Below, in pieces: positions 1 through 11,300 of a stretch of DNA of 23,148 nt; position 1 is the first letter of the stretch; every line of letters starts with the position of its first letter. Under the pieces are notes generated by a model. The model ran no database searches and was not told the origin of the DNA. It saw only the letters and a program-made list of their open reading frames with translations. The position numbers and the translations under genes were made by a program. Source of the stretch: Proteromonas lacertae. Lineage: Eukaryota > Sar > Bigyra > Opalinata > Proteromonadidae. The DNA is taken from the NCBI GenBank assembly GCA_002245135.1, contig NGBS01000459.1:1-23148 (forward strand), written 5' to 3'.

Positions 1-660
1 TCTATGCTTTTAATATTGTATTAATGTATGGTTGTCCTAATGATAATACTGATTTATCACCACTAGCAACATTAGTAAAAAGAATAGCTCCAAATGGTGC
101 TATGTTTATATCGTTTTGATGGGAAAATCTGCTAAATTGTTGTTAGATGCACTTGTTTCAAATGATATGAAACCTCCGACTTATACATCATTATCCATCG
201 ATATTGATTATTTAATGGTTGACAAGAATTTGATTGGTCATTTTTATATCATCTCTGTTGATTCTCAACAAATACATTCTACTGTTGCTGATGATTTTGG
301 TAGTGTTTATACAAGATATATTTCATATCAACCCACACTAGTTCAAAAGTTTTCAAGACCTGCTAGTTCAATTATATATTCTATCAAGCTTACCTAAATT
401 CTAATAGAAATGCTAAGCTTCTGTGTTAAGAGAGGATTTAATGAAAACAACATATGATACACCTCAAGGATTAATCCAATTTTTACCAAATAACTTGGCT
501 AAAGATTATTTAAGAATAAGAAAGTTATTGAAGATAATGCAACTACAAAAGGTTTTGCTACTACAAATATCTATGATTCTGGAATTACCATTTCTCCCAA
601 AACCATATGAAGATTATTATGCTGATAAAATATATATAGAATTAATATGAGTAATGAAAA
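1..660 (+). other. Gene 1 PBP domain A (C-terminal half)
   Basis: Reads KPPTYTSLSID, then NRNAKLL, then TPQGLIQFLPNN, the last matching the 'SPxG..xf..NNH' end motif of UrtA-like binding proteins. Several frame slips lie inside. The N-terminal half is outside the window. Confidence 0.7.
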
Positions 661-1560
661 CGCATTAAATGGAACAGAAATACAAAGATAGAAATTATGT
701 GTTATTTAGTTCTACTGGTGCAAGAAGTGGTGTTGATGTACAAGCAATAGATGGTGCAATGACCGCTTTAAGAAAAATAGCTGATGATGGATTTGTAGAA
801 GGTTATACATTTCAACCAGTTTAATAGATTATGAATCAGATGATTCAAAGATTGAACAATTAGTTCATGAACCTTTATCTAGAGAAAAATTGTTGGTATT
901 ATTGGTTGTACCACTTTGTCATGTAAAGAAGTAGCACAGCATGCTGCTAAAGAACATAATAAAGTATTTGTATATCCAAAGCAGAGTTTAGGTCAAGAGT
1001 GTAATTTCAATACAATTATACAGGTCCAGTTCCAAATCAATATGTTTCAAGATTGTTACAGTTTATATTGACTTTAGATATCAACCAATTTGTTTATTTT
1101 GTTGGTGATAGTAATAGTGAAAGTAAGCTGTTCTTTAGTATATTTACTGATGCATCCAGTGGCTTATTAGTTCACCAATCTGCTTCAGATATATTTATTA
1201 ATGATACATTTACATTAAGTACACAGAAACTGAAAACTTATTTGTTTAATGATGAAAATAATGCAAATGGAGGAGTTATAATGGTGTATTTGAATGGTGA
1301 TGAAGCATTACAATTCTTAGAATTATGTCAAACCATGAAAATAGATAAAACAAAATGGGGTATCTTTATAATGGGTTTAGAAACTGAAGAATTAGCAGAA
1401 GCACCAGATGATGAATTAGATGGAATTTATATTCCATCACATTATTTCCCTGATATTGATTCTGAAGTTAATACTGAAATGAAGAAATATGCTTATCATT
1501 ATGCCTCAGCTGAAAAACCTCAGCTCTGTTTTTATCATGTTATGTTGGTATTAGTTTAAT
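1..1560. other. Zone of frequent frame slips (5' end of window)
   Basis: About ten changes of frame occur within gene 1 domains A and B (near 115, 395, 420, 520, 600, 670, 820, 890, 1010, 1520). Several look like one base missing from a short run of A or T. Protein similarity is kept on both sides of each. Confidence 0.75.
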
Positions 1561-4500
1561 AGCAGAAGGATTAAAAAAGAATATAAGTTCAGATTGGAAT
1601 AGTTTCAGATACAACCTCTATGGCGAAAAAATAGATGCAGGTGCAGGTACAATTACTTTAGAAACAAGTCATCATGTTACATTACCATTCTTTGTTGCAA
1701 AATATGAAAAATCAACAGGTTCATTTAATACTGTTTATTCAAAGTTTGATCATGCAAGCCCAGATGCATGGAGTTGGTATATTCCAGAATATAGTGGTAA
1801 AAGATGTAGTTATGATGATTTAGAAAATAAAGGAGAAAAATATGATGTGAATGTGTTAAGAGTGTTGTTAGTAGCAACAATAACAGGTAGTTCCTCAGAG
1901 ACAAGCAGTGGTATTGTTGATTCATATCAGTTAGTAATTGATGAAGTAAATACATTAGGAGGTATTCAAGGATATGTATTGAAAGGTGATATTTATGATA
2001 CTCAATCAGTTCAATCTCAATGTGCTAGTTACATAAAAGAATATATTGAAGCAAATAAACCTCTGTTTATTGTCATTTCTGTTTCTTTTGAATGTCTTAA
2101 TGAAATAGTAACTACAGCTAATGATAATGATGTTATAGTATTAATGGTTGCTCAGATTGATATTAATTTCTGTGAAACTAATATTCTGATTGGTTCATTC
2201 CATCCTACTTTTTACGAGAATATTTTGAATGTTATGATTAATAGATATTATGATAATTACTTATTAATTGGTTCAACAGGGTATTATGTTACTTCATTTG
2301 TAAAGACTTTCTTTGATAGATATCATTATACATTATATGATCCATTTACATATGATAAATTAGATCAGAATTTGTTAACTCAATTTTTACAGACCTTCAC
2401 ATCTGTTTCAAATAATAAAGATAGGAATATTATCATATTTATGGATTCTGTCGAAAACTTTGATATTCTTAAAAGAACATTAGATTCATTGAGATTAACA
2501 GAACCTTATTTAAGTGTTTTATCATTAGAATTCTATTTTGAGTTAAAAGATAAAGGATATACATCATTTGAAGGTGTTACTGGTTATAATTATTTAGTTG
2601 ATTCTGAAGTTAATGAAAATTTCAGATCTGGTATTCAACAAAGACTTGGTATGTCAGAACCAATCTCAGATTATATTGAAAGATCATATTCAGCTTTACG
2701 TTTAGCATTTGTTGCATTAAATGAAAGTGCAGAATTAACCTTTTCAGCTATAAGAGAAAGTGTATTAAAAGCATCATTTGAATCTCCAGAAGGAGTGATA
2801 ACATTTGCTCATAATCAATTTTTAACAAGAAATGTAGTGATATTTAAAGTAGATGAAGATGGTAAAGAGAGTTTGGTATATGAACAAGCAAGAAATGATG
2901 TTCCAATAGCATATTATTATTCAGATACAAATATGAAATTATGCGATTTTAGTGAATCAACAATTGGAAGCTCTTATACACCAACTACATATCCAATTGC
3001 TTTAATGTTCTCAGTTACTGGTGATTGGAAAGAAGATGAAATTCCTATTTTGCAATCTGTGTTATTAGGTTTGACAGAAATAAACGATGATGATTATTTC
3101 AGTGGTACAAAAGTTGTTTATTATTTCCATGATGCTAAATCATCTATAGAAGGTTATAAAGAAGCTTTAAACAAAGCTTTATCAGATAATAAGAATATTC
3201 ATTACATATTTGGTGGTTATAATCATGATACATATAATGCATTATCGCCAATAGTAGAATCACAAGAGTTGATATGGTTCTTCACTGGTACAAACTTCAA
3301 CATAAAATGTAATAATCACACATATGCGTTTGGTAAACATACATCACAAATAGCTGAAGTTGCTTTAAGATATACAATTGAATACACAACTAATGTTGTA
3401 TTTATACATAAAAGTACTGATGAATATTCAAGTGATGTATATGAATGGACCTATGCTCGTTTCTCTAATGTATCAATGAGTATAATTGGTAATATTGATT
3501 ATACTGATGCAAGTACAACAGTTCGTACAATAAAGACAGTATTAAGAAGTGGTGGCTATATTTTAAATTTCTTAGGTGAAGATAGTGTTGATTTGTTTAA
3601 TGAAATGTCGAATGAAGGATTAAAAGCACCAACTTATACTGTAATAAGTGTTTTAGTAGATGAAAATATATTGAACAAAGTAGAACATCCAAATGATATG
3701 GTAGGTCATGTCCTTTTAGATGCATATTTTGAATCTTTAAGCGACGATAAAACATCAGATGTTAGTGTTATTAGTTTAGCATCTGAATTCAATGATGTAT
3801 TACATTCGAAGATAGGACCACAACTATTTATTAATTCAGAATTAGAAGCTGCTTATGATGCTGTGAAGATATGGGGTAATGTGGTAAGTAAACTTAGTTC
3901 AAACTGATCAATATGATGTTTCATTATTCAAAAATGTTTATACATTAGTTAATTCAGTTCCAGCTGGTACAATAGAAGTAAATAGTAACAATATAGTTTC
4001 TAGAAGAATGTTTGCAGCTGTAATTCAATCAGATTTATCATTATTAGTAACATATGGTCCAGAGGATTTAATAAAGCCAACAGTGTATAATCAATACAGT
4101 AATTATACAGGGTGGTTCTGTGATACACAAAGAAAGGATATGATGTATTACAGTGATCCTGCTTATATTGCATTTATACACCAAAAAGATGTAGGAATAA
4201 GAACAGAAATATATATGTCATTTATTGAAGATGTAGCAGTATCTGAGATAAATGAAAATGGTGGTTTATTGAATAGGAAATTAATAGGTGTTCATTTCTT
4301 CCCAGCTAAAGATCTGATATTTGGTAAGACAAGAGAAATAGTGCAAAGTAACAATTATGAGATAATTATTGGGTGTATGACTCCTTATTGTAGAGATGAA
4401 GTTAGTAGATATGCTAATAGAAATGATAATGATATGTTATTCATAGACACTGGTAGAGATAACGGTAATAAGTGTTATAGATGTGCAACTATTGTTGGAA

Positions 4501-6486
4501 CAACAATATCACAAAAATTACCTATCATTTTGAATTATTTAAAAGACATAGGATTGTCTAGTGTAGTTATTATAGGATTAAATGATGAATAGTATATATT
4601 GTTTATTTATATTTAATAGTGCAAAAATTGAAGCTGAAGCAATAAGCGAACAAACAGTAAAGTATGGATATACAGTAGAATTATCTTCATTCTTCTCACC
4701 TTATTCAACAGCTGATATAGCAAAACTGTTAGAGAATGTTACAGATATCATCTCCAGAATAGGAAGAGTTGCTGTAATGAACATATTTGAATCAAATGAG
4801 AATCAAATTTTATTCAAATCATTGATTGATTTAGGTGTAGATTTTTCTCAATTCAACCCAATTTTATTCCATTATGAACCATTTGAATATACAGATGATG
4901 TATTAGAAGCTCTATCTGGTAGTTTCGTAGTATCATCTTATTCAACAGTGTTGTCTGATACAACAAGTCAATCATTTAAATTTGCTATTACTCAAAGATT
5001 TTCAAAGTATCAACAAATGTCTGAAAGTATTGAAGCAGCATACAGTGCAATTAATCTGTGGAAGCAATCAGTAGAATATTCTGTAGAACAAACATCAGCA
5101 TCATTCCCAAGTAGAGCTTATGTAAGATTGAGTTATTTCAACATAAGATATGATGCACCAAGTGGTACTGTTCAATTCAAACATAACAATCATTTATCAA
5201 AGAGTGTGTCAGTGTTTAAGATACAAAATGGTGATATTGAATTAGTCACTCCAAGACAAGGTGTGAAAGTAATTCCTGATACAATATTGTATGATATTGA
5301 TGAAGCTAAAGAGTGTACTTTCGATAAAGATGTTTCTAATTATTCTTACAATGAAGTTATTAGAATTGTTATTATTGTGTTTGCTGTAATTAATTATCTA
5401 TTTGTTGTAGTTGTATCAGCATTAGTTGGTTTATATCGTAACACTAAAGTCATATTAAGTGCAAGTCCAGTTTTCTTATTCTATTCGTTATTCGCTATTT
5501 TGTTAATTGCTACAGAAGGTTTATTCTTTATATTCCAACCAAGTAGTTCTTGGGTTTGTGTTGTAAGAGTGTGGGGATTAGCGTTAAGTGTTTTATTACT
5601 ATTCAGTATAATATTCTCAAAAGCATGGAGAATTCATAAACTATTCAATAATAAGAAATTAGCAAGAGTTAAAATTGCTAATAAACAGTTACTGCAGATG
5701 ATTGCGTTGATGATGTTCTGTGAATTGATTTATTTAACAATATGGTGGGTTGTAGATGGAAGTGTACATACTTTAAGATTGAGTGTCACATATTCTAATT
5801 ATTTGGAAGATGTTTATTTAGTAGAATGCACTCAGAATGATTATTTTGTGTATATTTTATATATTATTTATATTTATATTTATTTTTTAATAGAATTGTT
5901 CAAGTTGTTTTGTTGTTCTTATTGTTCTGTTATGGTGCTAAATTGGCTTGGAGTGTAAGAAATGCTGCTTCTGATTTCAATGAATCAATGTCATTAGCTA
6001 TGACAATTGCATTGTTATGTATTATGGGAATTATTGAAGTTCCTTTGAATTACTTAATGGCTGATGATCCTTCTGTTTTATTGGTGTTTAGAGGACTTGG
6101 TATTGAATTAGGAACATTTTTCATTATCATTATTCAATTTGGATCAAAAGTGACTTATTTATGGGTTCATGAAATTACTACAACCACTGGATCTTCATTA
6201 AGTGGACCAACTGGTGGTTCAGGAAGTGGAACATCATCTGCAAACTTGAAAATGTATAATTATAATTGTTTTTATATTTATTTTGAATAGTCAAAGACAA
6301 AATTTGAGAAATAATGCATCTAATGGTAAATATCCTCTAGAACCTGATATTCTCGTGTGTAGTGATTTGACATTATGTTCATTATCCAACCCAGAGTTGT
6401 TCTATATAGAATCAGCTGATAAAGTTGCTAGATCAACATCTTCAAGAAGTTCAACAAACAAACTTTCAACAACAAATAAAGTCTAA
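1..6486 (+). CDS. Class C (GABA-B-like) receptor with tandem UrtA/AmiC-like PBP ectodomains, 5' partial (gene 1)
   Basis: Probable plasma-membrane receptor that binds small ligands outside the cell and signals through seven helices. The start lies upstream of the window. In order it shows the C-terminal half of one PBP type-1 domain (1-660), four full domains (about 690-1830, 1850-2950, 2995-4120, 4190-5320), seven hydrophobic helices (5356-6165) and a Ser/Thr/Gly-rich tail ending at TAA 6484-6486. Each ectodomain ends near a cysteine (KLCDF, GWFCDT, KECTF). Helix 4 reads LTIWWVVDGS, close to the GABA-B pattern. Three GT-AG introns (4592-4619, 5850-5893, 6254-6290) restore frame exactly. Positions 1-1560 hold about ten frame slips and another lies near 3895; the slips lack accompanying decay. 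That the family uses G proteins is general knowledge, not visible here. Family call firm; ligand unknown. Confidence 0.85.
690..1830 (+). other. Gene 1 PBP domain B
   Basis: Starts NYVLFSSTGARSG. Contains GCTTLSCKEVAQHAAK, then YTGPVPNQYVSRLLQF, which closely follows the bacterial UrtA/AmiC stretch 'YTGaaPNQ'. The C-lobe strand is GVIMVYLNGDEALQFLEL and the domain ends near KRCSYDD. About five single-base slips break the frame, mostly in its first half. Confidence 0.8.
1847..2955 (+). other. Gene 1 PBP domain C
   Basis: VNVLRVLLVATITG opens the N-lobe. EVNTLGGIQGY is the 'N..GGi.G' motif of branched-chain amino acid/urea-type binding proteins. SPEGVITFAHNQF marks the end strand and KLCDF the closing cysteine. 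No intron and no slip. Confidence 0.85.
2990..4125 (+). other. Gene 1 PBP domain D
   Basis: PIALMFSVTGDW opens the domain; GGYILNFLGEDSVDLFNEM is the C-lobe strand. Near 3895 one frame slip joins the 1847-3907 and 4008-4592 reading blocks, and PAGTIEVNSNN continues the expected end motif. The domain closes at GWFCDT. Confidence 0.8.
4180..5325 (+). other. Gene 1 PBP domain E (membrane-proximal)
   Basis: VGIRTEIYMSFIEDVAVSEI and NENGGLLNRKL form the N-lobe; IIGCMTPYCRDEVSRYAN matches the bacterial 'FGcwTS.SR' segment. A 28-nt intron (4592-4619) interrupts the second lobe. APSGTVQFKHNNHLSKSV is the end motif and KECTF the closing cysteine just before helix 1. Confidence 0.85.
4592..4619 (+). 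other. GT-AG intron, 28 nt (gene 1 domain E)
   Basis: GTATAT donor and AATAG end. Phase 2: exon codon TA|T gives NDEY|AKIEAEA with frame kept. One of the shortest introns in the window. It occupies the site where gene 2 domain 9 carries an AT-AC-like intron (17056-17117). Confidence 0.88.
5356..6165 (+). other. Gene 1 seven-helix domain (7TM_3, GABA-B-like)
   Basis: Helices at about 5356-5440, 5460-5540, 5545-5635, 5685-5765, 5894-5955, 5995-6055 and 6085-6165. LTIWWVVDGS ends helix 4, a cysteine (VECTQND) follows in the second outer loop, and YGAKLAWSVRN ends helix 5, all at GABA-B-like spacing. Helix 7 ends IIIQFGSKVTYLW. Confidence 0.88.
5850..5893 (+). other. GT-AG intron, 44 nt (gene 1, before helix 5)
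   Basis: GTATAT donor and TTAATAG end, phase 2 (GT|A), giving NDYFV|IVQVV. It is matched in place and phase by 18400-18429 in gene 2. Confidence 0.9.
6254..6290 (+). other. GT-AG intron, 37 nt (gene 1 tail)
   Basis: GTATAA donor and GAATAG end, phase 2 (AT|T), joining SSANLKI to QRQNLRNN. It lies about 40 residues after the QFGSK of helix 7, close to the place of the AT-AC intron in the gene 2 tail. Confidence 0.82.
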
Positions 6487-6765
6487 TATAAGATATTATA
6501 CACTATCTTTTTTTTTTAATTCTTATTTTTATTTAATATGGTGAGGTAGAAACTATTAATGAAATTAATTGTACATTTATTATGTTCACAGCTGTTTATA
6601 ATACATAAAAGACTTGATCACTAAAAATTGATCTACACCAGAATAATTATAGGTATTGACATAATTATGCAGTCACTAACAGTTACATATTTATTTCAGT
6701 AATATTTATTAGTCGGTCTCTTGTATATTTATTAAAAATAGAAATTTCAGTTTTTCATAACCCAC

Positions 6766-6831
6766 ATGTTGTTTTTATCATTTCATTCTTATATATTCGT
6801 TTTGGTATTAGTGAAATTAACTATATGTGCA
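6766..6831 (+). other. Gene 2 signal peptide
   Basis: The first 22 residues carry a hydrophobic run (SYIFVLVLVKLTI) and end CA before QPNVGVLY, the first strand of domain 1. This supports 6766 as the start and an extracellular array. Confidence 0.8.
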
Positions 6832-8275
6832 CAACCAAATGTTGGGGTTTTATATGAAAAGAGTGCAACTGATCCTAATGTTGAAGTTTTAGGTAGAGCC
6901 ATCCTTAATGATTTTACTACCCAAATAATAGGTCATGGATATGCATCCACACCAGTATTTTTTAATTCTTCAACTGATAAAGAAGGTGTTGATTTACCGA
7001 ACTCGTTGGACGAATTCAGAAGGAGTAATGTGAAACACATTTTTTCTCCGATCTTATTTAGTAATTTTACTTTCATAAATCAAAAATTGAGTGATTATGG
7101 AATGGTGATGTGGTCGTCGTCTGTTCAGTTGCTTGATTCATGCCATAGCAATATAATATATTATGGCTCGATTAGAAAGCTTTTTGAACAATGTATAGTT
7201 AAGTTTGATATATTTTGTTTAGATATTGTTTATAGATCACAAGAGAAAAAATATTTTTCCTTTTTATACCAAACAGACCATCCATACTCACAGATAATTG
7301 GTTTTGTAGGAGATTTAATGAATGTCTTAGGTGGATATATATTGCCGTTGAATTCTTGGGATGAAAATGGTATTTCATCTCCAAATAACCAAGAAATTCT
7401 ATCAAAAATTACTGACTATGCTAATGATCACGAAGATAGTTATAACTTGATTGTTCTACTTGAAAAATCAACTATTGACTCATTGTTACCTTCATTACCA
7501 GCATCATATTTGTATGAGTTAACTGTTGTTACTGTAGATGGATATGATTTTAATTATTATGAAGCAATAAAATCATCCTCTTTAACAAGTGATTGGAACA
7601 ATGTGATATTTTTAACTGATTATAATCCTGATAGTTTTAGTATAATAACAACAAGTAATACAGAAACAGATCCAATAAATTATAAATTGTCTATATTGTT
7701 TGATATATTTTATAAAGGATATGATAGTATTAAAGATGATAGTGTTTCATATTTACTTTATGCATTATATGATAATGAAATTAATGTATATGGTAATGAA
7801 TTGTTATTGTTACATTCCAATATTGTTCCATCTATTTCCTATGTTTATCTGCCTTCCAGTTCATCGGATTGTGTGGCAATTCCATTTGATAGATTTATGT
7901 TATACTTAAAGTCTTATGGAAAACCTGATTTGATGGAATGTTCATTCAGTAGTTCTCATGTTAAAGAGAAAAGTAGTTATAGTGTAGTATTACTTCATTA
8001 TTTGACTGGTGAGTTTAGTAAAAGAGAACAGTATATAATTGATACAGAAATTCAAAGTTTTAGAGATATTGATAAGAGTGTATATATATATATATATATT
8101 ATTTCATATTATATGTTATAGTCTGAACTATCAATTCGTATGTATCCTATTATTGTTGATGGAAATAATGATAAAGATGATATTGTTGAATATCTAAAAG
8201 AGTATTATGATAGAGGAATATTTAATTATATAATAACAACATATCGTATTGAAGATAGAAATGAGTTATTAAAAA

Positions 8276-8313
<38 letters not shown>

Positions 8314-11300
8314 GTAATATATTTATTTTAGGATTGCTAAAAATGGGAATGAATGATATTCAGATAATGGCTTTAAAATATGCGACAGGTTTAGAATGTA
8401 ATGAACATATTATTTATACAGCAATGTCAATGAAATCTAAATTGGATTTAGCTTATTTTACATTCCTTCGCAATTCAATTAATCCAATTGTAATTATTGG
8501 AAGTAATTTAGAGTATGGTAAGACGACATCTGCATTTGTAAAGAAAAAACTAATTGAAAATGAAATTACAAATGTTGTTTCATATACTATGAAAGATGCA
8601 TCTGCAGCTGAAGGTAATACTGCAGTGTCTTTAGTTAGAGCAACTATTTATCCAAGTATATACTTAATTTTTTATTTATTGTTTAATAGTTGATCCAAGT
8701 AATGAAGATGATAAATATCCAGACTACTGCAATCCTTTTATGCCTTGTAAACCATTAATTGATTGCGATGCATCAGGATTTGTGATTGTTTGTTTAGAAG
8801 AAGAATATCAAGATGTTTTTATTTCTGCTTATACTAATCAAAAATTGAAGCCATGCATGTATCGATTAATCTTATCCGAATTTGATGATCTCATTGCATT
8901 TGATTATGAGAATCTTGCTACTATTGATGTATATATATATATATATATATTATTGTTATGTTATTATTTAGTATCCAGTGAGATTTCATAGTTTTACTCT
9001 TTATGATTTATGGAATTCACCTCTAGATTATGATGATATAAAAACAGAAATAACCAACCTACAAAGAATTGATAAAATTAGTCATTATGGATATATTGCT
9101 TATTATGTTATTCAACTATTGAAAGAAGTATATCAATAGAATTATTGTTTATTCTAGAGTATTGTATCTGCTCTTTCATCAAAATTTAAATTTGTACAAG
9201 ATAAGTTGATAGGAATACATATTTCAACTGGAATTGGACCATTTAGAATTACAGATTCTGGTTATGCATCTTTCCCTATATCAATTGCTTATGTATATTT
9301 CGCTAATTATAATGTATTTATAGGCAGATAAAAATGATGATATGTATAAATATATTAAGAAAGCAATTGGTGCATATCAAACTCCTGTGTTTTTTGAAGA
9401 AGAAAATAAGTATTGTGATTACCAAAATTATAGTATTATTATTAATCGTTTATAATTGTAGTTGGAAATGGAGTTATTAAAGTATCAAAAAATCAATATA
9501 AAATGATTGTTTTACTACCGTATGATGTAGGAAATAATAACAGGTTCGCTGAACTAACAGAAGTGATTGAACTTTCATGTACAATGATTAATACATACAA
9601 TCAAATATCAACTGGTATTGTTGAGCCAATATTTCCAAGATTTTCAAAATCAGTTGAAGAAATAGAAGATAGAATATTAGAATATGCAAAGAGTGATGAT
9701 GTTTTAGTATTTACAGGTGTTTTATTGTATTTTTTATATCGTTATTTACCTATAAATTATAGAAAAGAAGAGTTGGTGGTTTTAAATTCAATTATTTCAG
9801 CATATGACAAGTTGTATTTACAATTTTATCCATTTGAAGGAGATTTATGTGATGAGAATATTATTTCTATATCCTTTATTATTTTCTTTAGAATAATGAA
9901 TTATAGTTAATCTTAATCTGATATCTTTACAATTCAAGAACTTCTGATAATAGTTTATATTATATGATTGATTATATGATAAAATTTTCTCCAAAATGTG
10001 GTATATTCTATGAAAATATCAGTATTTCCATGCCAATTTTAAATGCAGTGAATCATTATCTCAAAATTAGATCGTCAGATGTTTCATGTGAATATAGAAT
10101 AATTACAGATGATAGTATATTTGAGTATAGTGATGATTTATGTTATGATGATGTTTCAATACTAATTATTGGAGGAGATGGTATTTATACTTATGTAGCA
10201 AATAAAGTGTGTGTAGCACCTCATTTCTTTGTTTATGATATGTCTCCAAGATCAATCAATAATCCATTAAATTATGCTGATCAATCTTTTAATTCTAATC
10301 ATTATACTAATTTCGTTTTTGCTGGATCATATTTCCCATTTGTTGATAATGAAGGTAGTAGAAAGTTAAAAATGGAAGTTGGAAGTATATTAGGAGATCC
10401 AGATAATATTATGTTTGAAGATTTTGTTTCAATGTATATATTATTGTATAATATAATATAATTATTATAGATATGAATTACTTAGATCATATTCAGATTC
10501 TATAAAATCATCAGGAACAGTAAGTAAGGGTAAAATATTGGCCTATTATAAGAATCTCAAAATTAAAAACTCACCAGAAGGAGATGATATTCAAGTCTTA
10601 GATTCAAGATATTTTACTAAAGGTTTTTACCTTTCAATTGCATATCCTGGTATGTCTGATACTGAATATACTTTCAATAACTATCTGAGTTATCCTTCAT
10701 CTATATATACTTCAGGATATGATCTTAATGTATAATATTTTAATAAAATACTTTTTATATAGTATAATAACACTGTGAATGAGTGTAACTTATATATAGA
10801 AGAGAGTAGTGTTGAATATTTTAAGAATGTACCCATTTATATTGGATTGTTTCAAACTGATGATCAAGCTGAAATGGAAAAAATAATGATATTAGTGAAA
10901 TGGTTTTTCTCTTATTCAAGAATAAATGGGTATTTTGATTCTAGATTAATAGTATATTTATTGATTATTTATATTTTCATAGAAATTGCGAGTATTTAGA
11001 TGTCCTACAAATGACAGTCAATTAGAAGCAATTAGGAATTATACAGTCAATTTTAATGTAATAATATATATTGGTGATTGTCCATCAGAAACGTTAAAGC
11101 TGTTCTCTTCAGATCCAATCTTAGTAAACACTGTGTTTATGAGCGTGGGAAGTAATCCAGGACAGATTTGTGAAAGAAACAATTTCTTCATATCTCCTTC
11201 TCCTTATCAATATATTTCATCGTTTATGAATTATCTGATTACAACATATGGTACTAAAATAACATATATATATGATGATAATCCAGAGAAATTGATATAC

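Larger units (their letters stand above)
7978..9420 (+). other. Gene 2 PBP domain 2 (intron-rich)
   Basis: YSVVLLHYLTGEF opens it, LECNEHIIYTAMSM is the cysteine motif, and NKYCDYQNY ends it. Six short GT-AG introns lie inside and a seventh follows directly; every junction keeps the frame. Confidence 0.78.
9490..10785 (+). other. Gene 2 PBP domain 3
   Basis: MIVLLPYDVGNNN opens it; SILIIGGDGIYTYV is a C-lobe strand; SPEGDDIQV is the end motif and VNECNLY the closing cysteine. It holds one AT-AC intron (9869-9930) and two GT-AG introns. Confidence 0.78.

Noticed and set aside
1-1560. Gene 1 5' part as a degenerate pseudogene
   Set aside because: Frame changes look like single-base losses while motifs remain intact and similar slips hit unrelated genes at the other end; error is more likely.
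1725-1955. Minus-strand open frame of 76 codons
   Set aside because: Lies opposite clear PBP coding sequence of gene 1; low-complexity Leu/His/Tyr product with no recognisable domain.
3890-3912. A GT-AG intron (GTAAGT...CTTAG) at the gene 1 slip
   Set aside because: It would be only about 14 nt, and the domain continues without a length gap; a one-base slip explains it better.
6487-6765. Possible small gene or RNA between the two receptors
   Set aside because: Only AT-rich sequence with a T-run; no open frame with features, no tRNA-like or other structured RNA pattern seen.
7199-7405. Minus-strand open frame of 68 codons
   Set aside because: Antisense shadow of gene 2 domain 1; no family features.
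7700-7909. Plus-strand alternative frame rich in Met, Ile and Tyr
   Set aside because: Overlaps the clean main frame of gene 2 domain 1.
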